Source: GCA-2730975 sp937893275 (lineage in GTDB: Bacteria > Verrucomicrobiota > Verrucomicrobiia > Opitutales > Seribacteraceae). From it: a DNA stretch of 35,242 nucleotides. Below the pieces are notes generated by a model, which was given only the letters and a program-made list of their open reading frames with translations, ran no database searches and was not told where the DNA came from. Location of the stretch: assembly GCA_963968595.1 (NCBI GenBank), contig CAXAHJ010000033.1, positions 1 through 35,242 of the forward strand, in the 5' to 3' direction. How positions within the stretch are numbered: the first letter of the stretch is position 1; each line of letters starts with the position of its first letter. Positions 23,275 to 32,347 of the stretch are shown piece by piece. Position numbers and translations under genes: made by a program.

Positions 23275-25746
23275 TTAATCCAGATACCTGAACTCGGCGC
23301 TTGCGAATAGGGCGTGGCAAAGATGGGCTAGGGCATCGGAAGAATCTAGCTCTCCTTTGCCGGAGGATGCGATTTGGTGAAATTTCATGGCTTGGGAAAG
23401 CTCTTCCTCGCTGGGAGGTCTGGAAAGTGCTCGTTCGTAGGCTTTCTCGACGAGAGTTTCGGGAGCGCTTTTACCCTCGCCGAGGAGATTCTTGGCCATG
23501 GCCGATGCTTGTTTTATCACGAAGGGAGAATTGAGCAGGAACAGAGCTTGGGATGGCACTGTGGTCTCCTGCCTTCGCCCCACGATCATGCTTGGCTCGG
23601 CGAAGTCGAAGGCACGAAGAAACTCGGGCAATAGATTCCGTACGATGGGCAAGTATACGCTCCGGTGGGATACGTTTTCGAGGGAATCCCGGGGTATGGT
23701 TACCCCTCGTCCCACATTGCCGTTGCCGGCCTTGGCCACGGCCGACCCTTTGACTGGTTCGACGTCCAGTTCGCCGGAAGCGGAGAGCATGGCGTCGCGT
23801 AGTGCCTCGGCCTCAAGGCGACGAACGTTGGCTCGCCAAAGTAGTTTGTTCTCCGGGTCCTTCTTGAAGTTGTCTGCGTTTTCGGAAGAAGCGAGCTGGT
23901 AGGTCCGACTAAGCGCGATTTCACGGATGGCTTGCTTGATCGACCATCCCTTCGCCTGAAAGCGGAGGGCGAGGTAATCGAGGAGCTCGGGGTGGGATGG
24001 AGCTTCTCCGGAAGAGCCGAAATTGTCGACTGTACGAACGATGCCTTGCCCAAAGAGGTGATGCCATATGCGGTTCACCATGACGCGGGCTGCTAACGGG
24101 TTGTCCTCGTGTGTCAGCCACTCCGCCAGTTGGAGCCGTCCGCTCTGCTCCATTTTGGGGCGAGGAGCCTGATTGATCGGTAGGGCACTGAGGTATCCGC
24201 GCTCAATGGAGGCTCCCAAGGTGTCGACGTCTCCGCGCAGGTGCACGCGACTGTTGATGGGCTCTTCTCCGTCCTGTGCACCCATGGCGTATTGAGGTGC
24301 CTTGGGCGAATTCCTCTTCATTTGCTTGAGCTGGGCATTCGTTTGTCGCACATCTTCTTCACATTCGGCCATCTTGGCTCGCATGCCTTCCTCATTTTTC
24401 TTCCGCTTAAAGACTTGGAGCTGTTTCTGGGCTTTTTTCAACTGCTTGCCGAGAGTGGCCATTTCTCGATTGTACCGCTCTAATTCCGCTTTCATTTCCT
24501 TGGCGTTTTCCCCCATTGGTATAAGGCTTCCAGTTTGTCGGTTGCCGTTCCCTTTGGCGGTTCCGTAATGAGTCTTGGTACTTCGGAATATGCCGGCGAG
24601 AGCGTAGTAGTCCTCGGTCGGAATTGGGTCGAACTTGTGATCGTGGCACCGAGCGCAGGATACGCTTAAGCCCAAGGTGGCGCGGGTGGCGACGTCGATT
24701 TGCTCGTCCACTACGTCCATCGTGAAAATTCTCTTATCTCTTTGGTTAAGGGATTTCGGTCCCATTGCAAGAAAACCGGTGGCCACTAGGCTTTCGGCTT
24801 CTTGTTTTGGATCTTTGGACACCATCAAGTCGCCCGCCACCTGCTCCTTGATGAAGAGATCGTATGGCTTGTCCTCGTTGAACGACTTGATGACGTAGTC
24901 GCGATACCTCCATGCGTGCGGATAGGTGAAGTTCCGCTCCATTCCGGTTGACTCGGCATAGCGTGCGACATCCATCCAGTGCCTACCCCAACGTTCGCCG
25001 AACTGGCTTGAGCCAAGCAAATCGTCGACCACTTTCTCAAAGGCTTTCGGCGAATCGTCGGCGAGGAAACTTTTCATTTGATCCGGAGTTGGGGGCAATC
25101 CGATCAAGTCGAAATAGATGCGGCGTAGAAGGGTGGCTTTACTGGCGTCTTTTCCAGGGTTCAATCCTGAGACCTCCAGTTTGGAGAGGATGAAGCGGTC
25201 GAGGTCAGATCGGACCCAGTTCGCCTGTTTTGGTTGGGGCACTTTGCGTGCCTCTGGTTTTCGGAACGCCCAGTATTGGCGAGCTTTTTCCCAATCGAAT
25301 TTATTCTTCCAGTCGGCGGTTGGCTTTTCTTGGTTCACGAGGGTCGCCCGTGCTTTTTCTGGAAAAGGCAATTTCATTTGCATCCAGCTGGCCAAAGACT
25401 TGATTTCAATGCTCGACAAGGGGTTTGCCATGGGAGGGTGTCTGCTATCGTCTCCCTTCTTCAATCGAGCCACCTTGAGCAACATGGACTGGTATGGACG
25501 CTCTTTGAAACTCACGATCGGCTTGCCCGAGGCACCTCCCTTGAGGAAACCCTCTCGATGATCGAGACGTAGTCCGCCTTCGAGCTTCTTGGATTTGGCG
25601 GAGTGGCACTCGAAGCAGTGCTCAGCTAAGAGCGGGCGTACCTTTTTTTCAAAAAAGGTAATTTGCTGTGGCTTAAAGGTTTGGCCGCTTGCTGAGAAGG
25701 CGAAAAACAAGCTGATCAAGGCTGGAAATTTGAGAAGCTGTTTCAT
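23275..25746 (-). CDS. PSCyt1-DUF1549-DUF1553 exported cytochrome-like protein
   Basis: 823 residues with a signal peptide (residues 1-21). A PSCyt1 (planctomycete cytochrome c) domain follows with CFECH (44-48), a single c-type haem site, and SRHPPMANPLS supplying a possible Met ligand. DUF1549 (about 178-385) holds a second haem-like CARCH (364-368) in SCARCHDHKFDPI. A Lys/Glu-rich coiled coil (about 412-480) separates it from DUF1553 (about 535-795, with NPLAARVMVNRIWHHLFG and RRLEAEALRDAML). The order and length are standard. Such genes sit with DUF1501 genes, and roles in polymer breakdown or electron transfer have been suggested but not shown. It is the fourth gene of the run. Confidence 0.92.
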   Translation of the reverse strand: MKQLLKFPALISLFFAFSASGQTFKPQQITFFEKKVRPLLAEHCFECHSAKSKKLEGGLRLDHREGFLKGGASGKPIVSFKERPYQSMLLKVARLKKGDDSRHPPMANPLSSIEIKSLASWMQMKLPFPEKARATLVNQEKPTADWKNKFDWEKARQYWAFRKPEARKVPQPKQANWVRSDLDRFILSKLEVSGLNPGKDASKATLLRRIYFDLIGLPPTPDQMKSFLADDSPKAFEKVVDDLLGSSQFGERWGRHWMDVARYAESTGMERNFTYPHAWRYRDYVIKSFNEDKPYDLFIKEQVAGDLMVSKDPKQEAESLVATGFLAMGPKSLNQRDKRIFTMDVVDEQIDVATRATLGLSVSCARCHDHKFDPIPTEDYYALAGIFRSTKTHYGTAKGNGNRQTGSLIPMGENAKEMKAELERYNREMATLGKQLKKAQKQLQVFKRKKNEEGMRAKMAECEEDVRQTNAQLKQMKRNSPKAPQYAMGAQDGEEPINSRVHLRGDVDTLGASIERGYLSALPINQAPRPKMEQSGRLQLAEWLTHEDNPLAARVMVNRIWHHLFGQGIVRTVDNFGSSGEAPSHPELLDYLALRFQAKGWSIKQAIREIALSRTYQLASSENADNFKKDPENKLLWRANVRRLEAEALRDAMLSASGELDVEPVKGSAVAKAGNGNVGRGVTIPRDSLENVSHRSVYLPIVRNLLPEFLRAFDFAEPSMIVGRRQETTVPSQALFLLNSPFVIKQASAMAKNLLGEGKSAPETLVEKAYERALSRPPSEEELSQAMKFHQIASSGKGELDSSDALAHLCHALFASAEFRYLD

Positions 25747-25833
25747 GATGTTCTCGCGCGGAAAATATAAATTAAGATATAATCAAGTGAACCTATACCA
25801 ATAGGCCACCAGTGGGAGATCGGGACATTTTTT

Positions 25834-26364
25834 CTACTTTAGAGCACCTGCCACCATAGCCCTCATCTTGTCCGCATTTGCTTCAACGGCTGCTTCCGGA
25901 CCAGTCATTTTAACGAAGATGGATCCCTGCTTCCCTTCGATAATAGCTCCCAATAAAGCGTAACCCTCTTTCGGAGTCTTTGGTCCGAAGGGACGACCGC
26001 TCATGAAAGTTCCAGTGGCTCTAGCATATGTGACTTTTGTGCCTCCCACTGTTTTACCCTCCACTTTTTTGTTCTCGGCGTTTTTAAATTGGCCCATCCA
26101 GCGGTCGATATTCGCCTTTACGCCTCCTGCGCCGCCCGCGCCGAAGTAAAAGAATACGATTTCTGCCGACTTTCCACTCTTGCCCAGAGCCAAGAACTGA
26201 GCTTTGCGCATGGAGGAGGAAGGCGGTGACGCCTTCCATCCCTTCGGGGAGCTAAACGCGTAACCCGCAACGGAGAAATTTTCGGCATTTGCCGAAATCG
26301 CTGAACACCAAGCGAGCAAAGTGCCCGCGAACATTATTAGGTATCTCTTTTGCATACTTTCCAT
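25834..26364 (-). CDS. Small exported protein of unknown function
   Basis: About 176 residues from Met12 of the longest frame; GGAAG lies 4 bases before this ATG, and Met15 (26355) is also possible. The longest frame would start at 26397. A signal peptide ends at SANA. The mature part reads FSVAGYAFSSPKGWK, then MRKAQFLAL, FFYFGAGGAGGVKANIDRWMGQF and a TKVTYARATGTFMSG strand. The FYFG...GG...NIDRW..QF pattern recurs, to my memory, in small exported proteins of planctomycetes and verrucomicrobia with no assigned function. It lies between the PSCyt1 gene (87 bp) and the second PQQ-like gene (61 bp) on the same strand. Confidence 0.75.
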   Translation of the reverse strand: MESMQKRYLIMFAGTLLAWCSAISANAENFSVAGYAFSSPKGWKASPPSSSMRKAQFLALGKSGKSAEIVFFYFGAGGAGGVKANIDRWMGQFKNAENKKVEGKTVGGTKVTYARATGTFMSGRPFGPKTPKEGYALLGAIIEGKQGSIFVKMTGPEAAVEANADKMRAMVAGALK

Positions 26365-26425
26365 TTTCTTCCACCACAGTACCTGAGTCAACGGCAATGC
26401 TTGGTCGAGATGGAGTTAAACTCTG

Positions 26426-27676
26426 TTATCTTACTTGCTTCGCAGGCAAGCGGAAGAGGTGCGAATAGGTTCGGAAATAGAGGCAGTCGTTGGCTACGGC
26501 AGGTGTGTTGTGGGTGAGCTCGCCGAGAGAAGATATTCCGAGAGCTTCGTATTTGTCGGACGCTGAAAAAGTGGCGACGTTGCCTTCACGGGATACGGCA
26601 TATATGACCTTGCCAACCATAATGGGTGAGGCGAAATAGTTGCCGTCTAGACGTTCGCGCCACTTCATTTCACCAGTTGCTAAGTCGAGGCAGGAGGCGA
26701 TGCCACCATCGGTGACGAGGAAGAGCAGGTTCCCTTTTGCAATGGAAGTGGGCACGTAGGGGATGTTCTTCTTCAAGGAATAGGCGATGGTGGGGTTGCC
26801 CTTGCCGCTTTTCGGTGGAATGACCGAAGCGAATCGACTGGCCCGACCACCTGAGCCGCAACTCGCGAAGAAGCGTCCGTTGGCAGGGTAGGGGGAAGCC
26901 ACGCTGCGGAGGTCTAGGGTGTTGGGGCCGGTTTCCCAAAGAATTTTTCCTGATTTGGCATCGACGGCGTAGCAACCGTGGGCCATCGAACTGGTCACGA
27001 ATTGGAGGGGACCATCCTTCGGCTGGTAGACGCAAGGCGTGGACGAGGATGGCTTGGCGGACATGCGCTTTGTTTGCCATACGGTGGACCCTGTCTTTCG
27101 GTCAACTGCGATTACGTTGCTATCCCCGTAGTGATCGTGGGTGAGAACCACTAGATCTCCATGTACTATTGGCGAGAAGCCGTTGCCGTGCTGGGTTTCG
27201 TAAACGCCGAAATCGCGTCGCCAAAGCAGGTTGCCGTCATGGTCGAAGCAGAGGAGATCGTTGGATGTCTTGGTGGTCCAGTTGACAAAGAGGTACTCGG
27301 CGTCTACGCAGGGAGTGGAAGAGGCGAAACTGTTGAACTTGTGGTGGGGGTATTTGACTGAATCGAGTTTCTTTTCCCAGACCTTCTCACCGTTGATGGC
27401 ATCGTAGCAGAGCACGTACTGAGCCCCGTCTTCCTCGTCGGAGCAAGTGGTGAAGAGGCGAGTTCCCCATAATATTGGGGATGCGTGACCTACGCCCGGA
27501 AGCTTAATTTTCCACGAGTAGTCTGACTCCTTCCATTGAACGGGCAATCCCTGGGCTTGCCCATGTCCCGTCCCGTCCGGACCCCGAAAGCGCGTCCACT
27601 CGCCTGCACTTTCTTTGGCAAAGCCAGGGACTAACGGAAGAATTATTCCAAGAACTGCTAAGATTAGAGATCTCAT
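26426..27676 (-). CDS. PQQ-like beta-propeller protein, exported (copy 2)
   Basis: 416 residues. The frame is open up to 27760, but the start at 27676 is preferred: it overlaps the upstream methyltransferase stop as ATGA, and the protein then begins with a clean signal peptide (MRSLILAVLGIILPLVPGFA). Next comes EWTRFRGPDGTG, then blades ending in W: DAINGEKVW, DRKTGSTVW, DAKSGKILW, LATGEMKW. It is paralogous to the protein at 21993-23255. The 4-bp overlap indicates tight coupling to the methyltransferase. Whether it binds PQQ or is a structural propeller is unknown. Confidence 0.9.
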   Translation of the reverse strand: MRSLILAVLGIILPLVPGFAKESAGEWTRFRGPDGTGHGQAQGLPVQWKESDYSWKIKLPGVGHASPILWGTRLFTTCSDEEDGAQYVLCYDAINGEKVWEKKLDSVKYPHHKFNSFASSTPCVDAEYLFVNWTTKTSNDLLCFDHDGNLLWRRDFGVYETQHGNGFSPIVHGDLVVLTHDHYGDSNVIAVDRKTGSTVWQTKRMSAKPSSSTPCVYQPKDGPLQFVTSSMAHGCYAVDAKSGKILWETGPNTLDLRSVASPYPANGRFFASCGSGGRASRFASVIPPKSGKGNPTIAYSLKKNIPYVPTSIAKGNLLFLVTDGGIASCLDLATGEMKWRERLDGNYFASPIMVGKVIYAVSREGNVATFSASDKYEALGISSLGELTHNTPAVANDCLYFRTYSHLFRLPAKQVR

Positions 27677-28455
27677 TCCGGGGTCTTTTGGGCCTTCGGA
27701 CCAGGCTTCAGATACACCATGAAATGCTGTTGAGGAAGCATATCCCGCGTTTCCTTCCATTCGAACCCAATGGCTTCCATTTCCTTTTGGGACTGTGCTT
27801 GTGTCATCTTGTGTAGCCGTTTGATCGGAACTTTCGGATCTTCCAACCGATATTCAATTAATACCAGACGACCACCTGGTTTTAGGGCTTTCAGAATGGA
27901 AAGGCCCATTTCACGAGGATGGGAAAACTCGTGGTAAGCGTCCACAATGAGAACGCAATCGACAGAGTTCTCGGGTAGTTTGACGTCGGTTATCGTACTG
28001 AGTACGGGAATTACGTTCTCGGTCTTGAATTTGCCAATGCGACCTTTGACGATAGCGAGCATCTGCTTGGAAATATCAACGGCAAAGGCTTTTCCTTCGG
28101 GCACTAGTTTTGCCATACGAAAGGTGAAGTAACCCGAGCCTGCGCCTATGTCTGCCACGGTCTCGTCTGGCTTCAAATCGAGGTTTTTGACGAGGAGGTC
28201 GGTCCTTTCCTCGCGCTCTCGTTCGGATCGCTCCAACCAACCCGCGCCAAGGTGCCCCATGACCTGAGATATTTCCCGATCCATGTACATTTTTCCGGTT
28301 CCACCCCTCGCAGGTGTTTTCTGCGTGTATGTCTGTTCCGAGACTGTAAGAGTTGCTTTTGCCGCTTTTTTTGCGGTGCACAATTCACTCCCAAGAGCAA
28401 GCAAGGGAAGGATTGCCAAGGTTTTTGACATTTTGGCCATTACTGAATTCATCAT
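27673..28455 (-). CDS. Class I SAM-dependent methyltransferase with signal-like N terminus
   Basis: 260 residues, first gene of the six-gene run. Residues 1-27 hold several Met and a hydrophobic stretch (TLAILPLLALGSELC) like a signal peptide. Cys26 is preceded by Leu, which does not fit a lipobox. A conserved-looking REISQVMGHLGAGWLER (60-76) comes before the methyltransferase fold: motif I VADIGAGSGYF (100-110), acidic end of strand 2 at AVDIS, motif IV VLIVDAYHEF, then LKPGGRLVLIEYR. This type, with MGHxGAGWLER, is familiar from planctomycetes and verrucomicrobia. Export is puzzling because SAM is cytoplasmic. The start could also be Met6 or Met9. Substrate is unknown. Confidence 0.88.
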   Translation of the reverse strand: MMNSVMAKMSKTLAILPLLALGSELCTAKKAAKATLTVSEQTYTQKTPARGGTGKMYMDREISQVMGHLGAGWLERSEREREERTDLLVKNLDLKPDETVADIGAGSGYFTFRMAKLVPEGKAFAVDISKQMLAIVKGRIGKFKTENVIPVLSTITDVKLPENSVDCVLIVDAYHEFSHPREMGLSILKALKPGGRLVLIEYRLEDPKVPIKRLHKMTQAQSQKEMEAIGFEWKETRDMLPQQHFMVYLKPGPKAQKTPE

Positions 28456-28474
28456 GTCGCAAAGATTGCCTGCT

Positions 28475-28501
28475 TTGGCATCCTTTAGGCAAATCTATAT
28501 T
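28475..28501 (+). promoter_or_regulatory. Possible ispH promoter
   Basis: TTGGCA (28475-28480) and TATATT (28496-28501) are 15 bp apart in the 88-bp gap between the divergent methyltransferase and ispH genes. The spacing is short, so this is a weak candidate. It would leave a leader of about 35 nt before the GGGAGAGG ribosome site (28532-28539). Confidence 0.25.
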
Positions 28502-28543
28502 GTTGAACGACTAAAGATCGCAAGCTAAGGTGGGAGAGGTAGT

Positions 28544-29431
28544 ATGAAAGTAATTCGAGCGAAAAGTGCCGGCTTTTGCTGGGGAGTAGAGCGTGCAATT
28601 CAAGTTGCTCGCGAGCAAGCCGATGGTGGAAGACGGACCGTTTACACGGACGGGCCACTGATCCATAACAACCAGATGATGACGGCACTTAGCACAGAGG
28701 GCGTTCGCGAGGTGGGGGACTACCGAAGTAGTTCGTCCATAGAGTTGGATGAGGATGAACGGGATGATTCCGTCGTCGTCGTGCGTGCTCATGGCATTTC
28801 GCCCGAGCGTAGAAAGTACCTCAAGGGTCTGGATTTGCCCTTCAAGGATGCGACCTGCCCGGATGTTGGAATTATTGCGGGTAAGGTGCGCATGCATGCG
28901 ACTAAGGGTTACGACGTCGTTATTTTCGGGAATCCTGGCCATCCCGAGGTTATTGGTCTCATGGGATATGCTGCCGGGAGAGGTCATGCCGTCCAGACTG
29001 AAGAGGATTTGGGTGCGTTGCCCGATTTCGAGAACGGCGTTGTGATGGTCTCGCAGTCGACCATGTTTACTCACGAATTCGAACACCTTTCGGCTCTTCT
29101 TGCTCAAAAGTATCCCGATCTTGTCGTATTCGATACGATTTGCGGTGCGACCAAAGAACGTCAGTCGGATTTGCGACAGTTAGTGGCGGATGGGGCCGAG
29201 GCCATAGTCGTTATCGGTGGGCATCATTCCGCCAATACCTGCAAGTTGGCCAAGTTGGCCGAGTCTTATGATCGACCCACCTTTCACATTGAGACGGCAG
29301 AGGAACTCGACGTCGCTGTCATGTCCGACTTTAAGAGTGTCGGTGTAACTGCTGGTGCGTCTACTCCAGAATTTATTATCGATGTCGTTTGTCGTTCCTT
29401 GGAGTCCATGGAACCATCTTCCGAAGTTTAA
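28544..29431 (+). CDS. ispH: 4-hydroxy-3-methylbut-2-enyl diphosphate reductase
   Basis: 295 residues. IspH is the final [4Fe-4S] enzyme of the MEP pathway and makes IPP and DMAPP. The three cluster cysteines are Cys12 (AGFCWGVERAI), Cys105 (DATCPDV) and Cys200 (DTICGAT). Substrate-binding histidines are at 41 (LIHNNQ), 83 (RAHGISP) and 133 (GHPEV). GGHHSANT and TAGASTPEF are the expected late motifs. A strong GGGAGAGG ribosome site precedes the ATG. purB follows 42 bp later on the same strand. Confidence 0.95.
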   Translation: MKVIRAKSAGFCWGVERAIQVAREQADGGRRTVYTDGPLIHNNQMMTALSTEGVREVGDYRSSSSIELDEDERDDSVVVVRAHGISPERRKYLKGLDLPFKDATCPDVGIIAGKVRMHATKGYDVVIFGNPGHPEVIGLMGYAAGRGHAVQTEEDLGALPDFENGVVMVSQSTMFTHEFEHLSALLAQKYPDLVVFDTICGATKERQSDLRQLVADGAEAIVVIGGHHSANTCKLAKLAESYDRPTFHIETAEELDVAVMSDFKSVGVTAGASTPEFIIDVVCRSLESMEPSSEV

Positions 29432-29473
29432 GATTATTCCGTCTCTAATAGAAATTTCATCTCTTTTTTCGAT

Positions 29474-30898
29474 ATGACCGCTTCCATACCCAATATTCTT
29501 GCCGATCGATACGCTTCCTCCGCTATGTGCGATTTGTGGTCGCCCGAGGGGAGGGTGATTCTTGAACGCGAATTCTGGATTGCAGTAATGAAGGCTCAGC
29601 GCGACCTCGGTTTGGATATTCCCGCCGATGCCATTGAGGATTCCGAACGAGTAAAGACGCTGGTAGACCTTGAGGCCATCAATGAGCGGGAGAAGGTGAC
29701 CAAGCACGACGTGAAGGCCCGGTTGGAGGAATTCGCCTCGAAAGCTGGTCACCAGCATGCTCACAAAGGAATGACAAGCCGAGATCTTACGGAAAACGTT
29801 GAACAACTTCAGGTCCACCGATCTCTCGGCATTGTTCTGGAAAAGGGTGTTTCCTCGCTCCTGGCCTTGGCCAGGCAGGCGGACGATCACAAGGCACTTC
29901 CACTTACGGCGCGTTCGCACAATGTCCCCGCCCAGTTGACCACTCTTGGGAAACGGTTTGCCATGCATGGCGAGGAATTGGAACGATCGCTAGATGGTTT
30001 GGTCCGCCTGTGCGCCACCTACCCCTTTCGGGGGCTAAAAGGTGCGGTGGGCACTCGTCTCGATCAAATCACTCTTTTGGGTGACATTGAAAAGGCCGAG
30101 CGACTCGATGCTCTCTTGCTTGAGCACCTCGGTTCACCGGGTTCCTTGCAGATCGTGGGCCAAGTCTATCCCCGAAGTCTCGATTTCGAAGCCGTATCAC
30201 TTCTCTTCAGGCTTGCTTCCGGGCCTGCCAGTTTCGCCAAGACTCTCCGCATCGCAGCGGGGCATGAGTTGATGGGGGAAGGCTTTGCCAAGGGGCAGAC
30301 AGGTTCTTCCGCCATGCCTCACAAGATGAATAGCAGAAGCTGCGAACGGATTAACGGCTTTCATGCTATTCTTTCGGGACATCTGGCCATGGTCGCTTCT
30401 CTTTCGGGAGATCAATGGAACGAAGGCGATGTTTCTTGCTCAGTCGTTCGTCGCGTCGCTCTTCCGGATGCGTTTTATGCGATAGACGGCTTGCTCGAAA
30501 CTTTTCTTACAGTACTCGTACAAATGGAAGTTTTCCCAGAAGTGATTGGCGCCGAGTGCCGTCGCTACCTGCCCTTTCTTCTTTCAACGACCATAATGAT
30601 GGAAGCCGTGAAGGCGGGCGCTGGTCGGGAGGATGCCCACGCCGCCATCAAGGAGCATGCCGTAGCCACTGTTCGTGATCTTCGCGAAGGTCGTATTGCT
30701 AGCAACGATCTCCCGGGTCGCTTGGCTTCAGACGACCGAGTGGGGCTTTCGGTCGAAGCCATCGATCTTTTAATCTCTGAAGGCGAAACCCGAGTGGGCG
30801 CAGCCGTTCATCAAGTGGAAGGCTTCCTTGAACGAGCCAAATCTTGGGGCGAGCGATACCCCGATGCAGCCGAATACAAGCCCGCGACCATATTGTAG
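29474..30898 (+). CDS. purB: Adenylosuccinate lyase
   Basis: 474 residues of the fumarase/aspartase superfamily. PurB removes fumarate from SAICAR and adenylosuccinate in purine synthesis. Visible are HKGMTSRDLTENVEQLQ (about 97-113), RSHNVPAQLTTLGKRF, and the signature loop GSSAMPHKMNSR (about 277-288) carrying the catalytic serine. Length is in the normal range. It follows ispH by 42 bp and may be co-transcribed; there is no metabolic link between the two. No Shine-Dalgarno sequence is seen before the ATG. Confidence 0.94.
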   Translation: MTASIPNILADRYASSAMCDLWSPEGRVILEREFWIAVMKAQRDLGLDIPADAIEDSERVKTLVDLEAINEREKVTKHDVKARLEEFASKAGHQHAHKGMTSRDLTENVEQLQVHRSLGIVLEKGVSSLLALARQADDHKALPLTARSHNVPAQLTTLGKRFAMHGEELERSLDGLVRLCATYPFRGLKGAVGTRLDQITLLGDIEKAERLDALLLEHLGSPGSLQIVGQVYPRSLDFEAVSLLFRLASGPASFAKTLRIAAGHELMGEGFAKGQTGSSAMPHKMNSRSCERINGFHAILSGHLAMVASLSGDQWNEGDVSCSVVRRVALPDAFYAIDGLLETFLTVLVQMEVFPEVIGAECRRYLPFLLSTTIMMEAVKAGAGREDAHAAIKEHAVATVRDLREGRIASNDLPGRLASDDRVGLSVEAIDLLISEGETRVGAAVHQVEGFLERAKSWGERYPDAAEYKPATIL

Positions 30899-31024
30899 CT
30901 ACAGCTCGCTAGAATTCTCCTTTTTCTTTCGGGTTATTTAAATAGGGTCTCGTGAATTTTGCGATTGCCATGAGGGCGAGAACATTATGCACTTTTCAGC
31001 TTTTCATTTTGATCAGAAAGACAC

Positions 31025-32287
31025 ATGCCAGAGGAACTTGAAGGTAATTGTTTGGTCGCCCAATCGGGCGGTCCTACTTCCGTAATTAACGCGAGCGTGG
31101 CCGGTGTGGTGACGGAAGCACTCAACAACCCGTGTATTGAGGAGATTTATGGTGGTCTCAACGGTGTCTTTGGGATTTTAAAGGAAGATCTCATTGATCT
31201 TGCGGAAGAGTCGCAGCAGAATATTCGAGGACTTAGGCATACGCCTGCTTCCGCTCTCGGCACCTGTCGTTTCAAGCTTAAGCGCGACGAAGACTTTCAA
31301 CGAATAGTCGATGTGTTCGAGGCTCACAATATCCGATATTTCTTCTACGCGGGAGGGAACGATTCGCAAGACACCGCGGACAAAATATCCCAGCTCGCTC
31401 AAGAAAGAGATTACAAATTGCGCGTTATAGGTATTCCCAAAACCATCGACAACGACCTCGTGACTACCGATCATTGTCCGGGTTATGGCAGCGTAGTGAA
31501 ATACATCTCCACCGTGGTTCGCGAGATGGCACTCGATCACGAGTCCATGGGCCAGCACGATCTTGTTTCAATCGTAGAGGTCATGGGGCGTAATGCCGGC
31601 TGGATTGCCGCTGGTGCTACATTGGCTAAACGTCGTGAAAATCCCAATGACGCTCCCCACTTGATTTACCTTCCCGAGCTTCCTTTTTCACGCCAGAAAT
31701 TCGTCGAGGACGTCCAAGAGGTTTTGAAGAAAAACCGTTACTGCTTGGTCGTTGTAGGTGAAGGCCTCCGGGACAAAGACGGCAACTACATAGCCAATTC
31801 AGGATCGGGAAAGGACGCTTTTGGTCACGCCCAACTTGGTGGCGTGGGAGAGGCTTTGGCTAATCTTGTCGAAGAGCACTTGGCGGTTAAGGCACGTTCA
31901 TCTAAACTGGGTACAGGCCAACGGGCGGCCGCTCATTGTGCGTCGCAGACCGACAATGATGAGGCGTTTATGGCAGGGCAGGCGGCGGTTCGAGCTGCCA
32001 TTGAGGGAGAAACCGACAAAATGGTCATTCTCGTTCGGGGCGAAGATGAACTTTACTCATGCGAAACCGGATTGGCTCCACTTTCCGAAATTGCCAATGG
32101 AGTTAAGGAAATTCCCGCAGATTGGATTTCGGAAGACGGAGTGAGCATGACTGCGAAATTCATAAAGTATGCCCAACCGCTAATTCAAGGCGAAGTCGCA
32201 GTCCCGCACGAAAACGGCTTGCCTGAATTTTCTCGGCTTTCCAAGAAACGTGTCAGGAAGGTTCTGGATCCTCACACCTTCGAGTGA
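31025..32287 (+). CDS. pfp: Pyrophosphate-dependent 6-phosphofructokinase
   Basis: 420 residues of the PFK family. SGGPTSVINASVAG (14-27) is the N-terminal Gly-rich loop. GGNDS (110-114) has Asp at the position that is Gly in ATP-dependent enzymes, and PKTIDND (138-144) has Lys139 where ATP enzymes have Gly; both mark the PPi-using type. Asp142 is the catalytic base, and MGRNAGW (187-193) binds fructose 6-phosphate. Using PPi makes the step reversible, so it can serve glycolysis and gluconeogenesis. It lies 126 bp after purB with no gene between, and is convergent with the CGS gene. Confidence 0.9.
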   Translation: MPEELEGNCLVAQSGGPTSVINASVAGVVTEALNNPCIEEIYGGLNGVFGILKEDLIDLAEESQQNIRGLRHTPASALGTCRFKLKRDEDFQRIVDVFEAHNIRYFFYAGGNDSQDTADKISQLAQERDYKLRVIGIPKTIDNDLVTTDHCPGYGSVVKYISTVVREMALDHESMGQHDLVSIVEVMGRNAGWIAAGATLAKRRENPNDAPHLIYLPELPFSRQKFVEDVQEVLKKNRYCLVVVGEGLRDKDGNYIANSGSGKDAFGHAQLGGVGEALANLVEEHLAVKARSSKLGTGQRAAAHCASQTDNDEAFMAGQAAVRAAIEGETDKMVILVRGEDELYSCETGLAPLSEIANGVKEIPADWISEDGVSMTAKFIKYAQPLIQGEVAVPHENGLPEFSRLSKKRVRKVLDPHTFE

Positions 32288-32296
32288 ATCTCGATA

Positions 32297-32333
32297 GTTT
32301 CCGCTACTGGAAACAGAATCCTTTGAGGATTCT
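32297..32333. terminator. Tandem hairpins between convergent genes
   Basis: GTTTCC/GGAAAC (32297-32302/32309-32314, 6-nt loop) is directly followed by AGAATCC/GGATTCT (32315-32321/32327-32333, 5-nt loop). Both lie in the 60-bp gap between the convergent phosphofructokinase and CGS genes. No T run follows directly on either strand, so these may slow polymerase or stabilise 3' ends rather than be textbook terminators. Confidence 0.4.
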
Positions 32334-32347
32334 CAGCCCTTAGCTTT

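Noticed and set aside
27677..27760. N-terminal extension of the second PQQ-like protein
   Set aside because: The extra 28 residues lie inside the methyltransferase gene and would hide the signal peptide; the ATGA overlap gives a better start.
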